DNA of 64,000 nt from Leptospira bouyouniensis (lineage in GTDB: Bacteria; Spirochaetota; Leptospiria; Leptospirales; Leptospiraceae), in contig NZ_RQFT01000008.1 in the NCBI RefSeq assembly GCF_004769525.1, positions 289,380 through 353,379 of the forward strand, written 5' to 3'. Made by a program: the position numbers and the translations under genes. The notes under the pieces were generated by a model that was not told where the DNA came from, ran no database searches, and worked only from the letters and a program-made list of their open reading frames with translations. Below, piece by piece: positions 53,780 to 60,749 of this stretch. The stretch's first letter is position 1. Every line of letters starts with the position of its first letter.

Positions 53780-54671
53780 TCACCCGACATCCACTGCATA
53801 CACTGGCACTCTCAAACCCTCAAAACCCTTCAAACCATAGAGCAACACTCTCTCCACCTTCTCCTCAGTAAGCGTAGATTTCACAAGATGATACAAATTT
53901 TCACCCAAGCAGAAATCACCTACGTCCTTCACCTCATTGGAGCAACGAAAGAACAAGTCAACCTAAGTTCCGAAAGGATCATACCTAACAGTAGCGTCCC
54001 ACTCTATTGGCGATTTACGCTCTACCTGAAAATTCCCTATAGTTTGTGAATACTTTTCTATGTGATTTGTTAACTCAACTTGATCCAATTTTTCATTCTC
54101 AAAAAAACCCTGAATGAATTCTGAGTATTTTAAACTCCAGACGTTTTGAAATGTTAGAATAGTCGGATAATATTCTGCATAAACTCGGTAGTTGAGAGTT
54201 ATTAATTCTTCTAATTTGAATTTAGGTTTAAAGTGAATAACATCATGAAGAGCAATCGATAGTTCTTTTAAGAATTTATTATCATTCTCTGGAAGGATAA
54301 CAATGATCCAATATTCATCTCCGATATTTTTAATCAGAAATACTTGATCGATGTATTTTTTATTCGTCTTACAAAGACTCTCAATGAATTGAAAATAAAC
54401 TTTTGTATGCTGTTGATAAAAAGCTTGCGTGTACAGTTCTCTTTTTCCTGCATCGATTATGTTTTGAAATTTGATTTTTGATGAATTTTTTAAATCGATG
54501 GAAATGAGAATTCCGGCTGATTTTTTACTTAGGCTCACAAATTCAACCGGTGAAATACGTCTCGAGTTTTTTGGAAAGAGAAGTTGATTTTTGATCCAAC
54601 GGCAGGATATTAACTTGCTCAAAATTATATTGGCTTATTGCCTTCAGGAACTTAAAATTTATTCCTCGCAT
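53780..54671 (-). pseudogene. nucleotide-cyclase-like gene with in-frame amber codon (and probable frameshift), Pycsar-like
   Basis: The main frame (54622-53780) has 219 residues, then TAG at 53965-53963, then 60 further residues in the same frame to TGA at 53780. The class III cyclase features are AGILISIDLKNS (first metal Asp), FLIKNIGDEYWIIV (second metal Asp), and around the stop RYDPFGT-stop-VDLFFRCS, the G-x-x-V-D/N-x-x-x-R motif; the tail LLYGLKGFEGLRVPVYAV resembles the end of cyclase domains. The TTG at 54622 lacks a ribosome-binding site, whereas an ATG at 54671, six bases after the DUF262 stop, opens MRGINFKFLKAISQYN in the neighbouring frame and could join after removal of one A in the A6 run near 54570. 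The protein would have 296 residues. Confidence 0.6.
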
Positions 54672-54677
54672 GCAAAT

Positions 54678-56465
54678 TTAGTTTCCTGCAAGAATCTCAA
54701 ACATTTCATCTTTATGTAATTCTACCATTTCTTTCGTCCAGGAATGATTATCTTTGACCATTTTTGCCATGATCATCAATTTCAAACTTTGATCAATTAT
54801 GCTTTTATATGTATCAACTTTTGCAAGCGGCGTTACATTCGAAAACTTTGAATTGTCAGAAGTTGTAATCAGAGCAAGATTCCCGAAACAATCCAAATGT
54901 GGTTTTTCCCATTTTTCTAATTCACTAGGATTTTGCGGATAGAAATGTTCTATTGAATTCCGAAATTGGAATTGCCAATCTTCCGATAATTTCTTAATAT
55001 CATATTTTGTATTTCCATCACGATAGAGAAGATAATCAAGGTATGTGAAAACGATTCGCTCAATGGCAAACCCACTCTCATTTTCAAAACCTGAATTTTT
55101 TATTTTTTCACTGCAATAATTTTCAAGTATAGTTGTTAAGTTTGCGTTTTCATCTTTCAATAAATTCTGAATTGCCAATGTAATCCAATGCATTGTTTTG
55201 GGAGAAGTATAAGTGATTCGTAGGCAAGATTGGAGTGTTCTTAATTGCTTGTTAATTCTATCACTGAAAGTAGCAACATAATTCGGTTTATCGTTTGATT
55301 TACCTTTTGTCGTATCTGTATATTTTTCCAGGCGTTGGAGAGACCACTTACCGGTATCTTTGTAATCCCTGGCGAATTCTCTTTTTACGATATATTTATC
55401 AAATAAAACTCTAGATTTTAAAAGTAGAAAAAGAAAACTTTTTGCATTAATGGAACTCTTCCAAGTCCACTCCAAGTTGAGCATAAATTTCTTATCATCC
55501 AGGTTTCCTTCCATTTCATAAAGATTGTCGTTTTTCGATGAATTAATCTGCAAAAGAAAGTTTGGGAAAGAGAGAATGGATTCAAACCTTTCATCCTCAT
55601 TTGGTTCGGTTTCCCCAGAAGGTTTTTTATCTTGTACTATCTTCTCTTGACCAAGAATCTCGAGAATTGACTTTTCTTCTTTAGAATTATCTTGAATTTT
55701 TAACAAATTCACAATGCTCTCAAAACTAGTAACTTTTTTATCAAGACTGCTCCAATCGCCTGTAAATATTTTTTCTCTATACTCCTTTTTAAAATTCATC
55801 TGAACATAGGAATCCATATTTGAACAATTGTCCCATATTATGGCTCCTACTTTTCTTTGTTCAGTAGAATCTAGCATTTCCAAAATCTTCGCTTTTGCAA
55901 TCTCGTGGAGCTCCAATTGTTCTCCACGAGTATTCATGATTTCGAAATAATGGTTTAAATCAATATTTTGAGGAACTTGAACTTGGATCAAAAAAACGTT
56001 TTTTAACTTTGATTTAAAATTATTTCTATCCAGTTGTTTTTTACCAAAGTAATTTGAGATAATTTTAAGGCCGTCCAGGATCTCCGAGGAAAAGAATTCA
56101 TCGATAATATCCAATTTACCAGTATCATCAAGTGCCGAAAGAGTTCGGTTGGATTTTTCTCTGGCTTCGAAACACAATGCGTCTCGCGCGAAAATAGTGC
56201 TTAAATATCGTTGAAGAATAAATAACGTTGTCAATCTCTGTTGACCGTCAACCACTTCATATAATCTGGATTCTTTTTGATTCACTATAAGATTTCCGAG
56301 AAAATAACTGCTGTTTGGAGATTGTATAGAGCTATCAATATCTTCAATTAATTGTTCAATTTCTTTTTCTTTCCAAGAATAGTTCCTCTGGTAAATGGGT
56401 ATAATAAAGTTAGTATTGATAAAAATATCGGAAACGGCAACCTTCTTTAATTGCTCCTGCTCCAT
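54678..56465 (-). CDS. DUF262/DUF1524 protein, GmrSD-like nuclease
   Basis: About 595 residues from ATG 56465. The N-terminal DUF262 has FIIPIYQRNYSWKEKEIEQL and the ParB-like EVVDGQQRLTTLFIL, with NTRGEQLELHEIAKAKIL. The C-terminal DUF1524 shows an HNH-like SIEHFYPQNP and HLDCFGNLALITTSDNSKF. This is the full architecture of GmrSD/BrxU-type enzymes, which use nucleotide hydrolysis to cut modified phage DNA. The ATG shares its A with the stop of the upstream DUF262 gene. The cyclase-like gene follows six bases after its stop if its ATG is used. Confidence 0.85.
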   Translation of the reverse strand: MEQEQLKKVAVSDIFINTNFIIPIYQRNYSWKEKEIEQLIEDIDSSIQSPNSSYFLGNLIVNQKESRLYEVVDGQQRLTTLFILQRYLSTIFARDALCFEAREKSNRTLSALDDTGKLDIIDEFFSSEILDGLKIISNYFGKKQLDRNNFKSKLKNVFLIQVQVPQNIDLNHYFEIMNTRGEQLELHEIAKAKILEMLDSTEQRKVGAIIWDNCSNMDSYVQMNFKKEYREKIFTGDWSSLDKKVTSFESIVNLLKIQDNSKEEKSILEILGQEKIVQDKKPSGETEPNEDERFESILSFPNFLLQINSSKNDNLYEMEGNLDDKKFMLNLEWTWKSSINAKSFLFLLLKSRVLFDKYIVKREFARDYKDTGKWSLQRLEKYTDTTKGKSNDKPNYVATFSDRINKQLRTLQSCLRITYTSPKTMHWITLAIQNLLKDENANLTTILENYCSEKIKNSGFENESGFAIERIVFTYLDYLLYRDGNTKYDIKKLSEDWQFQFRNSIEHFYPQNPSELEKWEKPHLDCFGNLALITTSDNSKFSNVTPLAKVDTYKSIIDQSLKLMIMAKMVKDNHSWTKEMVELHKDEMFEILAGN

Positions 56466-57775
56466 TACAAATCCCACCCATTAATTTTATTGAGAGTGTT
56501 AACAATACTCTCGTATTTATTCTTATTTTCTAATTTGATGACTGACGGCTTTTCAAAAATTAGCAATTTTATTTCTGACGGATCTTTCATTTCACTAATG
56601 ATCGTGAATAGATTCATTCCATAATTTAATCGTTCGTGCTCTCCTCTCGCATATTTATTGACTGTCTCAGGATACACCGAATGCATTACCAGTCTCAATG
56701 AATAACACCAGGAATACAGTTGTTGAAAGATGAAGTCATTAAGGCTTTCCAACCCGAAACGATCCACAAAAAACATTAAAACAGATTCGTACAATTGTTT
56801 TATGTATATTTCGCCACTTCCGTTAGTCGGAACATTTTCAGGCGGGTGATTGTTTTTTATTTTAAATTGAATTTTTTCTAACAAACTTCCATAATGCAAA
56901 GCATACTGGAAGAACCTTTTCCCTGAAAGGACTGGTTGTGTGAGTTGAAATTGATTCAAAAACATGGATCCTATCAATTCATTTCCACCTGTGGAATTGA
57001 ATTGCTCTATGTAGAGATTGCTTGCCTTGTGGTAGATAGCGTAATTTGTTCGATTAACACCTAAAATCCCCTTGAATAAATCGATTCGACTAGATGAATA
57101 ACCCAAACCGCTATTGCCTTTATACCACTGAGTCAAAGGATACAAATAATTCTTAAACAAATCCTCCAAGTGTTCGGAATTGGTAGCTTCCCATTTTCTG
57201 ATAATACTTACTTTAGATTCCTCAGTTTCATCATGCATCTCCCTCAAGTGGAAGGATTTTAATAGGTCATGAGGTGCCAGCTCTTTTCCTCTAGAATTCT
57301 GTGAGTCAAAGAATTGAAAGGCGTCTTGCTCACTATCTGTCACGATTTGAACAATAGTGCTATTCTTCAGAAGATAATTTTTAAAATTTCGTTTTCGTTC
57401 ATCTGTCTTCAACTCATTGAGTCTTCTCTTTAAAACAAAAAAATTTCGAAGCAGAGGTTCTTTGAAACTTAAGTTTATATTTGCTTTTAATAAATTTGAC
57501 CTATCATCTCCAAGTGCATGAAGCAGTATAGAATTTGTAATCATTCTCTGTTGCCCATCTACAATATCATACTCTGATTCTTTTTTATGAAGTATTACAG
57601 AACCAATTCGGTATTCTTTCTTTTCTTCTTCAAAAGCTTCGTAGATATCTTGGAATAATGTGTTTGCGGATTTCTCAGTCCACCGATATGGTCTTTGATA
57701 ATCAGGAAGTCGTAATTTCAGTTTCAGAAGTTCTTCCAAAGTGACAATCTTTAACTCACTCTCAACTAATGGCAT
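56465..57775 (-). CDS. DUF262 protein
   Basis: A 436-residue protein with DUF262 motifs LRLPDYQRPYRWTEKSANTL, YDIVDGQQRMITNSILL and FDSQNSRGKELAPHDLLKSF. No DUF1524 HNH motif is seen at the C-terminus (it ends KINGWDL), so it is probably the non-nuclease partner of the next gene. It starts two bases after the hsdS stop and overlaps the next gene by one base, placing both in the hsd operon. Confidence 0.8.
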   Translation of the reverse strand: MPLVESELKIVTLEELLKLKLRLPDYQRPYRWTEKSANTLFQDIYEAFEEEKKEYRIGSVILHKKESEYDIVDGQQRMITNSILLHALGDDRSNLLKANINLSFKEPLLRNFFVLKRRLNELKTDERKRNFKNYLLKNSTIVQIVTDSEQDAFQFFDSQNSRGKELAPHDLLKSFHLREMHDETEESKVSIIRKWEATNSEHLEDLFKNYLYPLTQWYKGNSGLGYSSSRIDLFKGILGVNRTNYAIYHKASNLYIEQFNSTGGNELIGSMFLNQFQLTQPVLSGKRFFQYALHYGSLLEKIQFKIKNNHPPENVPTNGSGEIYIKQLYESVLMFFVDRFGLESLNDFIFQQLYSWCYSLRLVMHSVYPETVNKYARGEHERLNYGMNLFTIISEMKDPSEIKLLIFEKPSVIKLENKNKYESIVNTLNKINGWDL

Positions 57776-57776
57776 C

Positions 57777-58958
57777 TTAATTCCCCAACCCCAATTCCCC
57801 CCGAAACGCCCTCTGGCTCAAAGCTCCATACAAATTCTCCAACTCCCCCAAACTCTTCTGGTATTTCTCTTTCAAGGACTCCACCTTCTCCACAACCGCC
57901 GCAAATTGGTTTTGGAGTTCGAGGGGGGGAGCGATAAACTCTATTATTCTTACATCCCTTAAATTGATCTGTTTAAGAGCTATGCCATAGGTCTTTTCTT
58001 GAATTTTTTTCTGCATTGATTGTGATTTGATTTGAGACAAAGCAAACAAGTTATTGAAATTATCGGTAAACCAAATTGGAGTTATTCCCCGAGTTACATT
58101 TGCGTCCTTCAAATCCTCACCGGCAATCGACACAACTCCCGTTGTGCCTCGAACACACATTAATAGTTCTCCACCTTTAAGTCTTGTTCTTCTATATTTA
58201 TTTTCAATCTTTGGATCAATACGTTTTAGTCCAAGACTGTGTATAATATCGGAAGTTAAATCAACGGGTCTTACAATTATGACACCATCTTTGAATTCTT
58301 CACCAGGTTGAACTATTCCATAGGTTAATGGACAATCTGGTGCAACAATTTCGGAAAACCTCTTCACCTCCCACCCCTTCTCATTCCGCACCGGATCCCC
58401 AAACATCTCCAAAAAGGTGCTCTTCAAATACGCATCTAACAAGGCCAGACTTTCTCTCCTTTTGGCGATCAATGAGTCGGCCTTGGACAGAATGTTCGCA
58501 ATGACGATTTGTTCGGGAAGAGGGGGGAGCGGGATGAGGATTTTTTCTAATCCTTCGTATTTTAAAGAATCTCGAACGGAGCCTTGTGTATTATTTTTAA
58601 TCTGAACTATCCCATTATTACTTTTCAAATATCGTAGTAAGTAACCTGGGTGCAAATCCTGTAAGTTAATACTGAAGACAATGTATAGTGGACTAATTAA
58701 TGCTTCTTCAGATTCAGTTAAACATGCAATTGAGCCAACATTTATTCGCGAAGGGTTGTAAGCGAATTCATTCTTTTTCACTATTTTGTAATTCGATAAG
58801 TCTTTACTGAATACTTCTTTGCTGAAATAATCTTCCGATCTAGTAAATCCTTGGGAATTTGTAACGGAATACACTGTAATATTATGTAAACCTCGATTTC
58901 TTAGGCTTGTCTGTTTGGTATACTTACCAAGATTCCGAATTGGCCAACGACTATTCAT
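57777..58958 (-). CDS. hsdS: type I restriction specificity subunit
   Basis: About 393 residues with two target-recognition domains. The first half ends in the central helix LPPLPEQIVIANILSKADSLIAKRR, the second in ELQNQFAAVVEKVESLKEKYQKSL. The second TRD includes TYGIVQPGEEFKDGVIIVRPVDL and ALKQINLRDVRIIEFIAPP, typical of HsdS. The two halves determine the bipartite recognition site. A TTG at 58994 is in frame, but ATG 58958 with AAGG upstream gives a normal N-terminus (MNSRWPIRNLG). It is separated from hsdM by about 210 bases, unusual for a hsd operon. Confidence 0.92.
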   Translation of the reverse strand: MNSRWPIRNLGKYTKQTSLRNRGLHNITVYSVTNSQGFTRSEDYFSKEVFSKDLSNYKIVKKNEFAYNPSRINVGSIACLTESEEALISPLYIVFSINLQDLHPGYLLRYLKSNNGIVQIKNNTQGSVRDSLKYEGLEKILIPLPPLPEQIVIANILSKADSLIAKRRESLALLDAYLKSTFLEMFGDPVRNEKGWEVKRFSEIVAPDCPLTYGIVQPGEEFKDGVIIVRPVDLTSDIIHSLGLKRIDPKIENKYRRTRLKGGELLMCVRGTTGVVSIAGEDLKDANVTRGITPIWFTDNFNNLFALSQIKSQSMQKKIQEKTYGIALKQINLRDVRIIEFIAPPLELQNQFAAVVEKVESLKEKYQKSLGELENLYGALSQRAFRGELGLGN

Positions 58959-59074
58959 ATAAACTTGCCTTTGCGAAAGAATCTGTGAAGGCAAAAAGTG
59001 TTAATGATTTGCAAGTTTCGTTATTTTTTCCTTTCAATTTGAATAAAAAACTATAAAAAAAAATCTTATACAGT

Positions 59075-59171
59075 AATCGATCTCTCCGATACGCTTCGCC
59101 ACTGAGAGCCCGAGACCCTTTCCTATCGAATAGGGATGCTGAGTAGAATCCATAGGATTCGTACCGAAGCA
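59075..59171. other. GC-rich insert between hsdM and hsdS
   Basis: The 213-base hsdM-hsdS gap contains about 100 bases of higher GC with short dyads next to the hsdM stop. An open frame of 74 codons crosses it but lacks a family. It looks like an inserted repeat; no copy of it is seen elsewhere in the window. Confidence 0.35.
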
Positions 59172-60749
59172 TCACCCTAACATCCCCGTTAACTCATCCA
59201 AGCCCTTTCCGATTTCCTTCTCGAGACCCTTTAGTTTTTCCAGAATCACCTTTGGCGATTCATAACTCACTTCTTCAAAGACATCTTCTTTGAATTTGCT
59301 CATGGAAAGGTCATAACCTTCGTTAACAATCTCGACTTTGGGAACAAAGAAATACTTCGCCTTGCGGTCGTTTGGTTTTCTGGGGTCACGGCTTTTGAAT
59401 TGGGTAACGATATCGATGAGGTCCGAGGTCTCGATTTTAGTTCGTTTGTCGTCTAACGTATACCCATCGGCGGCCATATCATAAAACCAAACCTGTTCCG
59501 TGGTACCTCCCTTGGTAAAAAGTAGGATGGCAGTGCTCACCCCGGCGTACGGTTTGAAAACTCCACTCGGCATAGTGATAACGGCTTTCAGTTCCGACTT
59601 CTCAACTAGGATTTTACGAGCTTCGACAAAGGCCTTGCCACTGCCAAAAAGAACCCCTTGCGGGACAATCACAGCGGCAGTCCCACCGATCTTTAACATC
59701 CGAAAGATTCGCTCGATAAACAAAAGTTCGGTTTTGGTTGTGGGAAGGGAAAATCCTTCGTTGATATCTCCCTTATCGATATTGCCAGTAAAGGGAGGAT
59801 TGGCAAGCACCACATCAAACTGGCTGTCTTCATTGTAGGACTTACTCAGTGTGTCCTTATAATCAATATGAGGTTGGTCGATGCCATGCATCATTAGGTT
59901 CATAAGACCTAGGCGCACCATTGTTGTATCAATATCAAAACCGTAAAAACTAGACTCTAAGATCGTTTTTGTTTTTTCATTTAAGCCAGAGCTGATGACA
60001 GCTCTTTCAAATCCGTCTTCATCGACTTCGGTTACTTTCGCCGATTTGGATTTGTTATTTTTTCGAGCCAGATCGGTCAAAATGTATTGATAGGCTCCAA
60101 GCAAAAACCCACCTGTCCCGCAAGCTGGGTCCACCACCCTTTGCCCCAATTGAGGACTCACAAGCTCTGCCATGAGTTTGATGATATGCCTTGGTGTTCG
60201 AAACTGTCCATTCTTCCCAGAGGTAGCAATTTCACTGAGAAGCATTTCATACACATCCCCTTGGATGTCTTGGAACGCATGTCCCCCTTCCCTTGCATCT
60301 CGTTCAATCTCTTCAAAGATTTTTTCAATGATTCCAATGGCTTCCACTAGTAGGGAAGGTTTTGGCATAATAAAAACGGCATTTGCCATGGACTTGGTAA
60401 AGGGAGAACCACCCTCCAATTCCTTTAAAAAAGGAAACACCTTAGTTTGCACATGGAGTAACATCTCTTCGGCGGGTTTGTGTTTGAATTCACTCCATCG
60501 CAGTTCCGATTTCTGTATCGTCTCACTACTTCCAGGAACTTTATACTTTCCGTGAAATCTCGATACAAACTTTTCACCCGTAAACTCAGCGTCTCTTTCG
60601 CGTTTGGCGTCCAAATCATCGATCTGTTTCATAAAGATAAGATAGGTGATTTGTTCAATGGCTGTGAGCGGATTGGAAATCCCACCACTCCAAAATAAAT
60701 TCCAGAGTTTGTCGATTTGTGATTTGAGTGTTGAATTAAAAGAAACCAT
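59172..60749 (-). CDS. hsdM: type I restriction DNA methyltransferase subunit
   Basis: A 525-residue N6-adenine methyltransferase. The N-terminal helical domain (SQIDKLWNLFWSGG) is followed by the AdoMet motif VVDPACGTGGFLLGAYQ and the catalytic NPPF in DVVLANPPFTGNID. Length and order are usual. It modifies adenine in the recognition site and, with HsdR and HsdS, forms the restriction complex. It shares base 60749 with the hsdR stop. Confidence 0.95.
   Translation of the reverse strand: MVSFNSTLKSQIDKLWNLFWSGGISNPLTAIEQITYLIFMKQIDDLDAKRERDAEFTGEKFVSRFHGKYKVPGSSETIQKSELRWSEFKHKPAEEMLLHVQTKVFPFLKELEGGSPFTKSMANAVFIMPKPSLLVEAIGIIEKIFEEIERDAREGGHAFQDIQGDVYEMLLSEIATSGKNGQFRTPRHIIKLMAELVSPQLGQRVVDPACGTGGFLLGAYQYILTDLARKNNKSKSAKVTEVDEDGFERAVISSGLNEKTKTILESSFYGFDIDTTMVRLGLMNLMMHGIDQPHIDYKDTLSKSYNEDSQFDVVLANPPFTGNIDKGDINEGFSLPTTKTELLFIERIFRMLKIGGTAAVIVPQGVLFGSGKAFVEARKILVEKSELKAVITMPSGVFKPYAGVSTAILLFTKGGTTEQVWFYDMAADGYTLDDKRTKIETSDLIDIVTQFKSRDPRKPNDRKAKYFFVPKVEIVNEGYDLSMSKFKEDVFEEVSYESPKVILEKLKGLEKEIGKGLDELTGMLG

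Noticed and set aside
58951..59175. 74-codon frame after hsdM
   Set aside because: It spans the GC-rich insert and runs into the start of hsdS; no domain seen.
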